DNA of 64,000 nucleotides from Nakamurella aerolata. GTDB lineage: Bacteria > Actinomycetota > Actinomycetes > Mycobacteriales > Nakamurellaceae. A program made the translations under genes and the position numbers. Each line of letters begins with the position of its first letter. The first letter of the stretch is position 1. The stretch covers positions 29,270-93,269 of the forward strand of contig NZ_JABEND010000013.1 in assembly GCF_013002705.1 (NCBI RefSeq), written 5' to 3'. Positions 9,417-18,809 of this stretch are shown one piece after another. Under the pieces are notes generated by a model. That model ran no database searches, was not told the origin of the DNA, and saw only the letters and a list, made by a program, of their open reading frames with translations.

Positions 9417-9519
9417 GACGTGGGACGGCTGGGCGGCCTGGATCAGGCCATCACCGGCGCCGTGTGCGCCGCTGTCCGCTCGCCGCTGCCCCGACCCGGG
9501 CAGCAGTGCGTCCCACGTC
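9417..9519 (+). ncRNA. multi-branched structured leader (possible riboswitch) just before the RBS
   Basis: An 11-bp perfect closing stem GACGTGGGACG / CGTCCCACGTC pairs 9417-9427 with 9509-9519 and ends two bases before the GGAAAG ribosome-binding site. Inside are three further perfect hairpins: 9435-9449 (GGCCTG/CAGGCC), 9456-9470 (GGCGC/GCGCC) and 9485-9504 (GCTGCCC/GGGCAGC). The result is a four-way junction of about 100 bases, an architecture typical of metabolite-sensing leaders. Class unknown; covariation is needed. Confidence 0.5.
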
Positions 9520-9532
9520 CGGAAAGCCGCTC

Positions 9533-10762
9533 ATGTTCGCTCGATCCCACCTTTCCCCGTCCGTCCGATTCCGTCGAGGCCCAGTCGCGCTGGTCGCGCT
9601 GGTCGCGTTGGCGGTCGTGCTCGCCGGCTGCGGATCGGCGCCAACGCCCGCTGCCGGCAGCAGCGGTTCCAGCGGCATCAGTACCAGCGGCAGCAGTACC
9701 AGCGGCAGCGGTGCCAGCGGCAGCGGTCCCGACGGCGCGGGTCCGGCCACCGAACCAGCCGGCGGTGCGGCGGGCAGTGGTGCGGCTAGCAGCGGTGCGG
9801 CTAGCAGCGGCGCCCCCAGCAGTGCCGGTGCCAGCGGCGCCCCCAGCGGTGCCGGTGCCAGCGGCGCCGCCGGCAACTACCGGCCGGTGACGGTGAACAA
9901 CTGCGGCTTCTCCGAAACGTTCACCGCGCCACCACAACGCGTCGTGGTGATCAAGTCGACCAGCCTGGAGATGCTGCTCGCGCTGGGACTGGGCGACCGG
10001 ATCGTCGGGACGGCGTTCTTGGACGGGCCGGTACCGCCGGAGCAACGGGCCGCCGCCGAGCGCATTCCGCAGCTGGCACAACAGGTTCCGGGCCGGGAAG
10101 CGCTGCTGGGCGCCACGCCCGACCTGGTGTACGCCGGATGGGAATCGAACCTCACCGACCAAGGTGCGGGCAACCGGGAAGGACTGCTGGCCGACGGGGT
10201 GCGCAGCTACGTCTCGCCGGCCGCCTGCAAGAACAAGAAGTACCAGCCGGACCCGCTCACCTTCGACACCGTGAACAACGAGATCAGGGAGCTGGCCGCC
10301 ATTTTCGGGGTGCCAGAGCGCGCCGAGGCGCTGATCGCGAAGAACACCGCGACGCTGGCCGCCGTCAAGAAGAAGGTGGCGGCGCGTTCCGGCCCGGCAC
10401 CCAGAGTGCTGTGGTACTCCTCCGGCAGTGACCAGCCTTACGTCGGCGCCGGGATCGGCGCCCCGGCGATGATCATGCGAGAACTGGGCTGGCAGAACAT
10501 CTTCGCCGATGTGTCCGACACCTGGGCCAGCGTCTCCTGGGAGCAGGTGGTGGCGGCCGATCCGCAGCTGATCGTGCTGGTCGACGCCACCTGGAACACC
10601 GCAGCGAAGAAGAAGGCGCAGTTGGCGGCCGGACCGGCCAAGGATGTCGACGCCGTCCGCAACCAGCGTTACCTCACCGTCCGCTTCCCGGCGACCGAGG
10701 CGGGCGTCGCCAACGTCGAAGCCGTCAGCACGCTGGCGGAGCAGTGGCAGCAGCTGCCGTGA
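9533..10762 (+). CDS. ABC transporter substrate-binding lipoprotein, 'F420-0 transporter' / BtuF-FhuD type
   Basis: 409 residues. Signal peptide with lipobox VLAGC, then about 85 residues of low-complexity Ser/Gly/Ala linker (repeats such as SGSSTSGSGASGSG), then a class III (TroA/BtuF-like) binding domain. NNCGFSETF, LGLGDRIVGTAF.DGPVP, DLVYAGWESN and SPAACK...YQPDPLTFD match what I know of the subfamily named 'putative F420-0 ABC transporter substrate-binding protein' in actinobacteria. That ligand name rests on genome correlation, not biochemistry; a corrinoid or siderophore is possible. ATG at 9533 with GGAAAG six bases upstream, behind a structured leader. Coupled to permease and ATPase. 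Confidence 0.82.
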   Translation: MFARSHLSPSVRFRRGPVALVALVALAVVLAGCGSAPTPAAGSSGSSGISTSGSSTSGSGASGSGPDGAGPATEPAGGAAGSGAASSGAASSGAPSSAGASGAPSGAGASGAAGNYRPVTVNNCGFSETFTAPPQRVVVIKSTSLEMLLALGLGDRIVGTAFLDGPVPPEQRAAAERIPQLAQQVPGREALLGATPDLVYAGWESNLTDQGAGNREGLLADGVRSYVSPAACKNKKYQPDPLTFDTVNNEIRELAAIFGVPERAEALIAKNTATLAAVKKKVAARSGPAPRVLWYSSGSDQPYVGAGIGAPAMIMRELGWQNIFADVSDTWASVSWEQVVAADPQLIVLVDATWNTAAKKKAQLAAGPAKDVDAVRNQRYLTVRFPATEAGVANVEAVSTLAEQWQQLP

Positions 10763-11838
10763 CCAGCGCAAGCACCGACGTCCGCGGGCCGAGGGCACCG
10801 GCCCACAAACCGGGCGGCACAACGCTTTCCGGACGGCGGCGCCGGGGCTGGCTGGTCGGAGCGCTGGCGCTGCTGGCCCTGCTGGCATCCGTCGCGCTGG
10901 CCACCGGCATCGGTTCGGTGAGCATCGGCCCCGGCCAGGTGTGGACGGTGATCGCGCACCAGCTCGGCCTCGGCGACGCGGCCCCGACACCGCAACAACA
11001 CAGCATCGTCTGGAACATCAGGCTGCCGAGGGTGTTGACCGCGGCACTGGTCGGGGCGGCGTTGGCGGTGTGCGGTGCGGTGATGCAGACGCTCACCCGC
11101 AACGACCTGGCCGACCCCTACCTGCTTGGCCTGTCTTCGGGAGCCGCCCTCGGCGCGGTGTCGGTGCTGCTGCTCGGGTTGAGCGTCGCGCTGCCGATGG
11201 CGGCGTTCGCCGGGGCGGTGCTGGCGCTGGCAGCCACCCTCGCGCTGTCCAGGGGCTCGGCGGCCGGTGGTGTCGGCAAGGTGGTGCTGGCCGGAGTTGC
11301 TGTGGCACAGATCTTTTCGGCCGTCACCAGCGTTGTCATCTTTGTGACTGCCAGCAATGATGCCTACCGCGAGGTGCTGTCGTGGCTGATGGGCTCGCTG
11401 GGCGGCTCGCGCTGGTCGCTGCTGCTGCCGGCGGTGCCCATCGTGCTCGCCGGGGTCGCCGTGCTGGTGGCGCACAGCCGCGACCTGGACGCCTTCGCCT
11501 TCGGTGACACCGCCGCCGAATCGCTGGGGGTGGCGGCCGGGCGGACCCGGCTGGTGCTGATGCTCACGGTGGCCGTGCTGACCGGTACCGCGGTGGCCGT
11601 CAGCGGCGCGATCGGCTTTGTGGGTCTGGTGCTGCCACACCTGGTGCGGATGATCGTCGGGGTGACGCACGCTCGGCTGCTGGTGCTGCTGGTACCGATC
11701 GGTGCGGTGTTCATGATCTGGGCAGATACCGCTGCTCGCACCGCTTTCGGGGCGCAGGAGATTCCCGTGGGCGTGGTGACCGGCCTGGTGGGCGCGCCGG
11801 TGTTCGCGTTGATTCTGCTGCGCAGGTGGCAGCGATGA
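10759..11838 (+). CDS. FecCD/BtuC-type ABC permease
   Basis: 359 residues with about ten hydrophobic segments. RLPRVLTAALVGAALAVCGA, DLADPYLLGLSSGAALGA, GAIGFVGLVLPHLVR and the C-terminal IPVGVVTGLVGAPVFALIL are hallmark FecCD sequences. The GTG at 10759 overlaps the binding-protein stop (GTGA); an in-frame GTG at 10744 is possible but would overlap more. Predicted inner-membrane channel of the importer with the flanking lipoprotein and ATPase. Confidence 0.9.
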   Translation: MTSASTDVRGPRAPAHKPGGTTLSGRRRRGWLVGALALLALLASVALATGIGSVSIGPGQVWTVIAHQLGLGDAAPTPQQHSIVWNIRLPRVLTAALVGAALAVCGAVMQTLTRNDLADPYLLGLSSGAALGAVSVLLLGLSVALPMAAFAGAVLALAATLALSRGSAAGGVGKVVLAGVAVAQIFSAVTSVVIFVTASNDAYREVLSWLMGSLGGSRWSLLLPAVPIVLAGVAVLVAHSRDLDAFAFGDTAAESLGVAAGRTRLVLMLTVAVLTGTAVAVSGAIGFVGLVLPHLVRMIVGVTHARLLVLLVPIGAVFMIWADTAARTAFGAQEIPVGVVTGLVGAPVFALILLRRWQR

Positions 11839-12656
11839 CGCTCTCTGTGGACGAGGTGACTTCCCGCGCCGGGACCGCCGCTGAGCTGCGGGCAGCCGAG
11901 CTGGTGGTGTACCCGGCCCGCTCCGGCGACCGCGGGCCGGCCCTGCTGCGCGGGGTCAGCATGACGGCGCGGCCGGCCGGCGTCACCGGGTTGATCGGCC
12001 CGAACGGGGCCGGCAAGACCACCCTGCTGCGCAGTCTGGCCGGGCTGCAACCGATCAGCAGCGGCGAGGTGCTGCTGGGCGCGCGGCCCTTGCACCGGGT
12101 GCCCCGCCGGCAGCGGGCCCGGCTGCTGGCACTGTTGCAGCAACAGGCCGAGACGGAGCTGCCACTGGCGGTGCTCGACGTGGTGCTGCTCGGCCGGATT
12201 CCGCACCGGGGCCGGTGGCAACCGGTCGGCGACCGCGACACCACGGTCGCGGCGCAGGCGCTGCGCGCCGTCGGGATGGAGAGCTTCGCCGAGCGCCGCT
12301 GGGCGTCGCTGTCCGGCGGCGAACGGCAGCGCGTACAACTGGCCAGAGCGCTGGCGCAGCAACCCGAGGTGCTGCTGCTGGACGAACCGACCAACCACCT
12401 CGACCTCCGCGCCCAATGGGAAATCCTTGCGCTGGCAAGGGATTCCGGCCGCACCGTGATAGCCGCGCTGCACGATCTGAACCTGGCAGCGGCGTTCTGC
12501 GACCACCTCGTCGTGCTGGAGCACGGCACCGTCGCGGCGGCCGGACCACCGGCCGAGATACTGTCTGCCGGCCTGGTCGAGCAGGTGTACGGCGTGCGGC
12601 CCGAGGTGCTGCACACCGCTGCGGGCCGGCCGGTCTTCGCGCCGCCGGCCCCCTGA
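11835..12656 (+). CDS. ABC importer ATPase (BtuD/FecE type)
   Basis: 273 residues. Walker A GPNGAGKTTLLRSL near residue 56, signature LSGGERQRVQLARAL, Walker B VLLLDEPTNHLDL and H-loop AALHDLNLA. The ATG at 11835 overlaps the permease stop (ATGA). It completes the three-gene importer operon 9533-12656, which sits after the siderophore reductase and is consistent with uptake of an iron chelate, corrinoid or F420-0-like cofactor. Confidence 0.92.
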   Translation: MTLSVDEVTSRAGTAAELRAAELVVYPARSGDRGPALLRGVSMTARPAGVTGLIGPNGAGKTTLLRSLAGLQPISSGEVLLGARPLHRVPRRQRARLLALLQQQAETELPLAVLDVVLLGRIPHRGRWQPVGDRDTTVAAQALRAVGMESFAERRWASLSGGERQRVQLARALAQQPEVLLLDEPTNHLDLRAQWEILALARDSGRTVIAALHDLNLAAAFCDHLVVLEHGTVAAAGPPAEILSAGLVEQVYGVRPEVLHTAAGRPVFAPPAP

Positions 12657-12725
12657 ACTCGCGGCGCATCAATCGGTTTCGCGCCGCTCGGAGATGCCGA
12701 CCGGCCGTGTCGTCCCGCGGTGGGT

Positions 12726-13226
12726 TCAGCCGAGCGGATCAGCCGTGTCGATCAGCCCGAACGCCCGCAGCTCGGTGCGCACCTCGTCGACCTCCTCCGG
12801 CAGCGCGTCGGGATCGCCGCTGAACCGCGGCCACCACGCGGCGACCCAGCCGGCCAGCGCGGCGCGCTCGTCGTCGGTGAAACCGGCGGGTTCGGCGCGA
12901 CCGATCGAGCGGACGGTCAGCTCGGGGTCGGTCCAGAGGATGTCGGCGGCCGTACCCTCCAATACCCGCGGCAGCACATGCCGCAGTTCCGCGACGCCGC
13001 CCCAGGTGCCGGCGTTCATCAGCAACCGCCCGACCAGATCCATCGGCAGCTCCCGGACCGGTGTGGAGCGCAGCGCCGCGTCGTCCTCCGGGTCGATGCA
13101 GTGCGCGCAATAGTCCTCACCGGCCCGGCCGACCGCGGCGATCCGCCGCGCGGCAAACGCGGCATAGGCGTTGTCGACAGCTGCCCGCAGGTCCGCGGGC
13201 AGCTCAGCGTCCCGCTCGTCCGGCAT
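12726..13226 (-). CDS. conserved hypothetical protein
   Basis: 166 residues, soluble, acidic. The ATG at 13226 begins a region with coding character; the open frame upstream of it is arginine-rich and looks non-coding. CAHCIDPEDD near residue 47 and LLMNAGTWGG near residue 73 stand out. Together with AWWPRFSGDPDALPEEVDE towards the end they resemble small uncharacterised actinobacterial proteins. I cannot assign a domain. Single gene, convergent with the importer operon. Confidence 0.6.
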   Translation of the reverse strand: MPDERDAELPADLRAAVDNAYAAFAARRIAAVGRAGEDYCAHCIDPEDDAALRSTPVRELPMDLVGRLLMNAGTWGGVAELRHVLPRVLEGTAADILWTDPELTVRSIGRAEPAGFTDDERAALAGWVAAWWPRFSGDPDALPEEVDEVRTELRAFGLIDTADPLG

Positions 13227-13327
13227 ACTCCGCACTGTAGTGACGCGATCAGCCCGATCCAGCCAGCTGACGCTGTCGTTTCCTGACCGGACTGCGTTGC
13301 CGCGGAGCATTCCGCACCGACCCGGAG

Positions 13328-13885
13328 TCACAACCCGGTCGCGCCGTCGATCGACTCGCGGATGATGTCGGCATGGCCGGCGTGCCTTGCGGTCTCTTCG
13401 ATCATGTGGAACATCACGTAGCGCACGTTGCACTCGATGATGTCGGCGCGGGCGCAGCGGCTGCCGAGTTCGCGCTCGGCGACGATGGCATCGGATTCGG
13501 TGATCGCCTCGCGGTATCTACCGACCCAGAACTGGACGGTGTCAGTCTGGTCGACGATGAGGTCAACATCGGGTGGTTCCGGGCGGACCTCGGGCCAGCC
13601 GTCCGCGGCCGGCAACCCGGCCATCACCACCGCGAACCAGCGGTGTTCCCACGTGGCGGCATGTTTGAGCAGACCGAGCAGCGACAATGTGCTCGCCGTT
13701 GGCGCCGTCGCGGCCTCGGCGTCGGTGAGACCGACCACTGTGCGAATCAACCCTTCCCGCTGCCAGCCCAAAAAGCCGGTGAGTGCGGCACGTTCGGACT
13801 CGTGCAGGAACTGGGTGTCGGCCACGCCGGTCACAGTACGCAGCCACCAGCGGCCGGGTGCGAGTCGCAGCGGGCGCCTCATCAT
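13328..13885 (-). CDS. DinB/DUF664 family protein
   Basis: 185 residues from ATG 13885 (GAGG nine bases upstream), or about 165 from GTG 13825, where the conserved part begins (TQFLHESERAALTGFLGWQR). The pattern LLKHAATWEHRWF, ITESDAI and the C-terminal MFHMIEETARHAGHADIIRE carries the three histidines expected of the DinB metal-binding four-helix bundle. DUF664 members are proposed thiol (mycothiol/bacillithiol) S-transferases. Exact start uncertain; family clear. Confidence 0.8.
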   Translation of the reverse strand: MMRRPLRLAPGRWWLRTVTGVADTQFLHESERAALTGFLGWQREGLIRTVVGLTDAEAATAPTASTLSLLGLLKHAATWEHRWFAVVMAGLPAADGWPEVRPEPPDVDLIVDQTDTVQFWVGRYREAITESDAIVAERELGSRCARADIIECNVRYVMFHMIEETARHAGHADIIRESIDGATGL

Positions 13886-13938
13886 GCGCACGTGCCGCCT
13901 CGGCACCGCTGACAACTGGGCATAGTCGAGAGCCATAC

Positions 13939-13961
13939 GCCCACTTAGAGCACAAGTGGGC
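13939..13961. terminator. inverted repeat between WYL regulator and DinB gene
   Basis: Perfect 8-bp stem GCCCACTT / AAGTGGGC with a 7-base loop, 66-88 bases downstream of the minus-strand regulator stop at 14027 and upstream of the DinB start. It could be a terminator or an operator; no T-run. Confidence 0.4.
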
Positions 13962-14026
13962 TTAGCGTCATGCACGCCGCACCGGTTGGCGACAGCGTCC
14001 CGCGCAAGGCGCGCGAAGCCGGACTC

Positions 14027-15052
14027 TCAGAACTCGGCCAGCGCGGCCAACTGCCGGCCGAAGCTGATGAGTGAGCCGCGCAGCTCTGCCGGCGCCCAGT
14101 CGAGGGTCACCGTTCCCGCTTGAGACTGCAACTGGGCCAACAACAATGCCAGCCACGGCCAGCTGTCCACCTGCAGCACCACCCTGGTGCGGTCGCGGCC
14201 CAGCGGGACCAACTCGGCGTCGTGGTAGCGCACCACGTCGGCGACGGTGTCCGCCGCAGCGGCCACGTCGACCGACACCGGGCGTTTGCGGCGGTTGATG
14301 CCGGACCGCAGGTACTCCAGCGCCGACTCGGCCGGCAGCTCCCGGGCCGCGGCCGGTGCACCGGTACGCAGCAGGTCCGTCATCCGGTCCAATCGGAACA
14401 GCCGCCAGTCGCCGCGGCCGACGTCCCAGCCGACCAGGTACCAGCGCAGCAGGTGGTGTACCTGCCGGTGCGGTTCCACCCGGCGGTGGCTGCTCGCCGC
14501 GCCGGGCCCGGCCCGCCCCGAGCGGTATTCGAAGGTGACGATCTCGCCGGCCGCGATCGCCTGGGCCAGCGTGCTGAGGGTGGCCGCCGACACCGCAGGG
14601 GCGGCGGCCCGGCTGGTCTCCAGACTGGCCCTGATCGCCGCCACCTGCTGCCGCAGCCGGGTCGGCAGCAGCTGATCGAGCTTGCCGTACGCCCTGGTAG
14701 CCGCGGCGTCCACCCGGCCGGGGGCCGGCTCGGAACCGTTGCCGCGCAACCCCTCAGCGCCGTCGGCCAGCGGCGCAGTGCTCGCCAGTGACGCCAGTCC
14801 CAGCAGCGTTGCCACCGCCTCGTCGTCGTCCAGCACCAGCGGCGGCATGCTGCGGCCCGCCACCAACCGGTAGTGCCCGCCCGGACCCGGCTGGGTGTCG
14901 ACCAGATACCCGTAGCCGCGCAACCGCTGCACGTCCCGGCGCAGGGTCCGCCCGCTCACCCCGAGCCGGTCGGCGAGCTCGTCGCCGGCGAATGCGCGAC
15001 CGGTCTGCAGCGCGGACAGCAGGGCCAGCATGCGCTCGGTGACATCGGCCAT
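14027..15052 (-). CDS. WYL-domain transcriptional regulator (DeoR-like HTH)
   Basis: 341 residues. Residues 1-65 form an HTH_11/DeoR winged helix (ERMLALLSAL, ELADRLGVSGRTLRRDVQRL). The C-terminal half is a WYL domain with YRSGR, HHLLRWYLVGWDVGRGDWRLFRLDRM. ATG at 15052, starting exactly at the HTH. Divergent from the UvrA-like ATPase gene 61 bases away, which is therefore its most likely target. WYL domains sense nucleic acids or small ligands. Confidence 0.88.
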   Translation of the reverse strand: MADVTERMLALLSALQTGRAFAGDELADRLGVSGRTLRRDVQRLRGYGYLVDTQPGPGGHYRLVAGRSMPPLVLDDDEAVATLLGLASLASTAPLADGAEGLRGNGSEPAPGRVDAAATRAYGKLDQLLPTRLRQQVAAIRASLETSRAAAPAVSAATLSTLAQAIAAGEIVTFEYRSGRAGPGAASSHRRVEPHRQVHHLLRWYLVGWDVGRGDWRLFRLDRMTDLLRTGAPAAARELPAESALEYLRSGINRRKRPVSVDVAAAADTVADVVRYHDAELVPLGRDRTRVVLQVDSWPWLALLLAQLQSQAGTVTLDWAPAELRGSLISFGRQLAALAEF

Positions 15053-15113
15053 GGCCCGATGGTGCCGCACATTGCGGCCAGAATCCGGCCGCAACTGCTC
15101 ATACGGTGCCGGC

Positions 15114-17393
15114 ATGCCAACTCCGAGCCGTCCGCACCGTTCGATCGTGATCCGTGGCGCCAGCACCAACAACCTGGCCGGCCTGGACGTCGACCTGCCC
15201 CGCAACGCTTTGGTGGTGGTGGTCGGTGTCTCCGGGTCGGGCAAGTCGTCGCTGGTCTTCGACACCATCGCCGCCGAGGCGGGCTTCCAGCTGAACGAGA
15301 CGTTCCCGCCGTTCGCTCGGAACCGGCTCCCGAAATGGACACGGCCGCAGGTGGACCGGATCGGTGGGCTGTCGCCGGTGATCGTCGTCGACCAGCGCCG
15401 GCTCGGCGGCAATGCCCGCTCGACGGTCGGCACCATCACCGACACCTGGAGCTACCTGCGGCTGATCTTCTCCCGCCTCAGCAGCCCGCACGTCGGCGAG
15501 TCGAACCACTTCTCGTTCAACGATCCGGCCGGGATGTGCCCCGCCTGCTCCGGATTGGGCGAGGTGCTGGTGAGCGCTGTCGACAGGATGCTGGACTGCG
15601 ACAAGTCGCTGGCCGACCGCGCGGTGCTGCTGCCCGGCTTCGGCAACGGCCAGTACTGGATGCGCTACTACGCCGACACCGGGGCGTTCCCGCTCGAGGT
15701 GCCGCTGCGGGAATGGCCGGCCCAGCTGGTGCAGGCGCTGCTGTACGGCCACAGCGCACCGCAAGGGTCACCGGCCACGCCGAAGGTCAAGCTGCCCAAG
15801 AATTTCGAAGGCGTCGTTGAGCGCTTCGACCGCATCTACCTGCACACCTCCGATCAGCTCTCCGAGCGCAAACAGCGCACCATCAACGAGTTCACCCGCA
15901 CCGGTGTCTGCGGTGACTGCCACGGCGACCGGCTGGCCGAGCCGGCACGCACCGCCACCGTCGACGGGCGCACCATCGGTGAGCTGGCCAGGCTGGAGTT
16001 GGCCGAGCTGATTCGGTTCGTCGAAAAGCTGGAGAACACCAAGACCCAGCGGGTCGCCGGGGTGCGACCGGCGATCGAGGCGCTGCTGGAGTTGCTGCGG
16101 GCGCTGGTGACGATCGGCCTCGGCTACGTGACGCTGTCCCGCCCCACCACCAGCCTCTCCGGAGGTGAGTCGCAGCGCATCAAAACGGTGCGGCACCTGG
16201 GATCCAGCCTCACCGAGATGCTGTACGTGATCGACGAGCCGACGGTTGGGCTGCACCCGGCCGACGTCGACCGGATGGTGACGCTGCTGAAACAGTTGCG
16301 GGACAACGGCAACAGCGTCTTGGTGGTGGAGCACGACCCGGCCGTGATGGCACAGGCCGATCAGATCGTCGAGATCGGTCCAGGTGCCGGCGCCGACGGC
16401 GGGCGGCTGGTGTTCCAGGGCAGTTTCCGGCAGCTGCAGCGCTCGTCCGGCCCGACCGGAACGGCGCTGCGTGCGCAGCCGGCCGTCACCAGCACCCCGC
16501 GGACATCGACCGGAACGCTCACCATCGCCGGGGCGAAGCGGAACAACCTGCGGGACGTCACCGTCGACATACCCACCGGCGTGCTCACGGTGTTCACCGG
16601 GGTCGCCGGATCGGGGAAGTCGTCGCTGGCTGCCGAGTTGGCGGCGCAGCACGCGGCCACGGTGATCTCCCAGCGCCCGGTCAGCGCCAACCGCCGCTCG
16701 ACGCCGATCAGCTACACCGGGATCGGCCCGGCGATCCGGCGATTGTTCGCCGCCCGCAACGGGGTTGGCGCCGGGTTGTTCAGCGCCAACTCCGCCGGCG
16801 CCTGCCCGGACTGCAAGGGCCTCGGCGTGATCTACACCGACCTGGCCTTCATGGACGGCCAGGAGGTGGTCTGCGAGACCTGCAATGGCCGGCGCTTCAC
16901 CCCCGAGGTGCTGGGCTACACGGTGGACGGGCTCTCGATCGCCGACGTCGACGAGCTGACCGTCACCCAGGCGCTGAAAGCGTTGCCGGACAAGCAGATT
17001 CAGCACGGATTGCGGCAACTGCACGACGTTGGGCTCGGCTACCTGCGGTTGGGACAGTCACTGTCGACACTGTCCGGTGGCGAGGCGCAGCGGGTGAAGA
17101 TCGCCAAGGAGCTGCGAGAAGCCCGGCCCGGCAACCTGTATCTGCTGGACGAGCCGACCACCGGGCTGCATCTGAGCGACATCGACACGCTGGTCGGGCT
17201 GCTGTCGGCGCTGGTGGACGGCGGTCACACCGTTGTGGTGATCGAGCACAACCTCGACGTGATCCGACAGGCCGATCACCTCATCGACCTCGGGCCCGGT
17301 CCGGGCCGGCACGGTGGAACCGTGCTGTACTCCGGCCCGGTCGCCGGCTATCGCGGCGCCGACACCCCCACCGGCCGCGCCCTGGCCACCTGA
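15114..17393 (+). CDS. UvrA-like ABC ATPase (UvrA2/short form)
   Basis: 759 residues against about 950 for canonical UvrA; the UvrB-binding insert seems missing or reduced, as in UvrA2-type proteins. Two nucleotide-binding halves: Walker A GVSGSGKSSL (about residue 40) and GVAGSGKSSL (about 500); signatures LSGGESQRIK and LSGGEAQRVK; Walker B motifs VIDEPTVGLHP and LLDEPTTGLHL. Zinc-type CxxC pairs are seen in CPACSGLG and in CPDCKGLG/CETCNGR. UvrA2 proteins are linked to tolerance of DNA-binding drugs. ATG at 15114, divergent from a WYL regulator; single-gene unit. Confidence 0.88.
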   Translation: MPTPSRPHRSIVIRGASTNNLAGLDVDLPRNALVVVVGVSGSGKSSLVFDTIAAEAGFQLNETFPPFARNRLPKWTRPQVDRIGGLSPVIVVDQRRLGGNARSTVGTITDTWSYLRLIFSRLSSPHVGESNHFSFNDPAGMCPACSGLGEVLVSAVDRMLDCDKSLADRAVLLPGFGNGQYWMRYYADTGAFPLEVPLREWPAQLVQALLYGHSAPQGSPATPKVKLPKNFEGVVERFDRIYLHTSDQLSERKQRTINEFTRTGVCGDCHGDRLAEPARTATVDGRTIGELARLELAELIRFVEKLENTKTQRVAGVRPAIEALLELLRALVTIGLGYVTLSRPTTSLSGGESQRIKTVRHLGSSLTEMLYVIDEPTVGLHPADVDRMVTLLKQLRDNGNSVLVVEHDPAVMAQADQIVEIGPGAGADGGRLVFQGSFRQLQRSSGPTGTALRAQPAVTSTPRTSTGTLTIAGAKRNNLRDVTVDIPTGVLTVFTGVAGSGKSSLAAELAAQHAATVISQRPVSANRRSTPISYTGIGPAIRRLFAARNGVGAGLFSANSAGACPDCKGLGVIYTDLAFMDGQEVVCETCNGRRFTPEVLGYTVDGLSIADVDELTVTQALKALPDKQIQHGLRQLHDVGLGYLRLGQSLSTLSGGEAQRVKIAKELREARPGNLYLLDEPTTGLHLSDIDTLVGLLSALVDGGHTVVVIEHNLDVIRQADHLIDLGPGPGRHGGTVLYSGPVAGYRGADTPTGRALAT

Positions 17394-17516
17394 CCTGGCC
17401 GGCTGACCCGGCCCGGCGGGACCGGCCCGGCGTCCTGGGCCCTGCGTCCTGGGTACGGGAGAGCACAGCGGGTGGGCGCGGCGCGGTCCTGGACAACGCT
17501 TGGCAGGATGGGCAGT

Positions 17517-18803
17517 ATGCGCAGCCCGGTGCCCGATTACCTGCAGCAGATCCTCGACGAGTGCGGCGGCGACACCTCGGGTGCCACCGCCGACTACATT
17601 CCCGAGCTGGCCGCGGCCGATCCCGACCTGCTCGGGGTGTGCCTGTCCACCATCGACGGCACCAGGTACGAGGCCGGCGATGCCGAGGTCGCGGTGTCGA
17701 TCCAGTCGATCTCGAAGCCGTTCGCCTATGCGCTGGCGATCGCCGAGCACGGACTGGATCACGTATTGCAGCGGGTCGGTGTTGAACCCAGCGGCGAGGC
17801 GTTCAACGAACTGTCGCTGGAACGGGACTCCGGCCGGCCGCTGAATCCGATGATCAACGCCGGCGCGCTCACCACCCACGCGTTGATCGGGCCACCGGAC
17901 GCCGACGCCGAACAGCGCTTTGAGCTGGTGCGGCAAGGGCTTTCGGCCTTCGCCGGCCGAGAGCTGGAGGTGGACGAGGCCGTCTACTCCTCGGAGCTGG
18001 ACACCGCCTACCGGAACATCGCCATCGCCAACATGCTGCGCAGCTACGGCGTCATCGACCATGAGCCGATGGATGTGGTGGCGGGCTACACCCGGCAGTG
18101 CTCGGTGCTGGTCACCAGCCGTGACCTTGCCGCGATGGCCGCGACGCTGGCCAACGGAGGGGTGCAGCCGAGCACCGGCGAGCAGGTGGTCGAACGGTCG
18201 GTGGTGCGGCAGGTGTTGAGCGTGATGATGACCTGCGGCATGTACGACGCCGCCGGCGACTGGATGTCCACCATCGGTTTCCCGGCGAAAAGTGGTGTCT
18301 CCGGCGGGATTCTCGGCGTTCTTCCCGGCCAGGTGGGCATCGCGACGCTGTCGCCGCGGCTGGATGACCACGGCAACAGCGTGCGCGGGGTGCAGCTGTG
18401 TTCGCGGATGTCCAGCGACATGGGCATGCACATCATGGAGCCGCCGGAGCCGGCCAGGGCGGTGGTGCGGCGCGACCGGGTGTTGCGCGGCCCGACCGGT
18501 CGCCGGGTGCGGGTACTCAGCCTGCAGGGCGCGATCCAGTTCAGCGGCGCCGAGCTGGCCCTGCACACCCTGCAGGACGGGCTGGACGGTGTCGACCGGC
18601 TGGTGCTCGACCTGCGCAGGGTGGCTTCGCTCAACGACGTCGCCCAGCGCATGCTGGCCGAAGCCGTCCGCCGGGTGCAGGCCGACAACATCGCTGTGAC
18701 CGTGCTGGACCCGGAGCGCAGGCTGCCGGAACCCGCTGCGGGACAACCGGTTCCGGAGTACGCGGACGACCTCACCGGGTACGCCGACCACGCCAGGGAG
18801 TAG
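17517..18803 (+). CDS. glsA: glutaminase A with C-terminal STAS domain
   Basis: 428 residues. Residues 1-305 are a serine-dependent beta-lactamase-like glutaminase: SIQSISKPF holds the catalytic Ser-x-x-Lys, and NPMINAGA, YRNIAIANML and SGVSGGILGVLPG are family blocks. Residues about 315-410 form a STAS domain (GAIQFSGAELALHTLQDGL, LVLDLRRVASL), as in anti-sigma antagonists and sulfate transporters. It hydrolyses glutamine to glutamate and ammonia in the cytoplasm; STAS fusion may give nucleotide or partner control. ATG at 17517 after AGGA. Confidence 0.9.
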   Translation: MRSPVPDYLQQILDECGGDTSGATADYIPELAAADPDLLGVCLSTIDGTRYEAGDAEVAVSIQSISKPFAYALAIAEHGLDHVLQRVGVEPSGEAFNELSLERDSGRPLNPMINAGALTTHALIGPPDADAEQRFELVRQGLSAFAGRELEVDEAVYSSELDTAYRNIAIANMLRSYGVIDHEPMDVVAGYTRQCSVLVTSRDLAAMAATLANGGVQPSTGEQVVERSVVRQVLSVMMTCGMYDAAGDWMSTIGFPAKSGVSGGILGVLPGQVGIATLSPRLDDHGNSVRGVQLCSRMSSDMGMHIMEPPEPARAVVRRDRVLRGPTGRRVRVLSLQGAIQFSGAELALHTLQDGLDGVDRLVLDLRRVASLNDVAQRMLAEAVRRVQADNIAVTVLDPERRLPEPAAGQPVPEYADDLTGYADHARE

Positions 18804-18809
18804 GTCGGC

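Noticed and set aside
9290..9532. Cobalamin riboswitch upstream of the BtuF-like gene
   Set aside because: The conserved B12 box (GCCACTG) and the CCCGCAAC core were not found, although AGCTGCCCCGC at 9375-9385 is vaguely similar; kept only as an unnamed structured leader.
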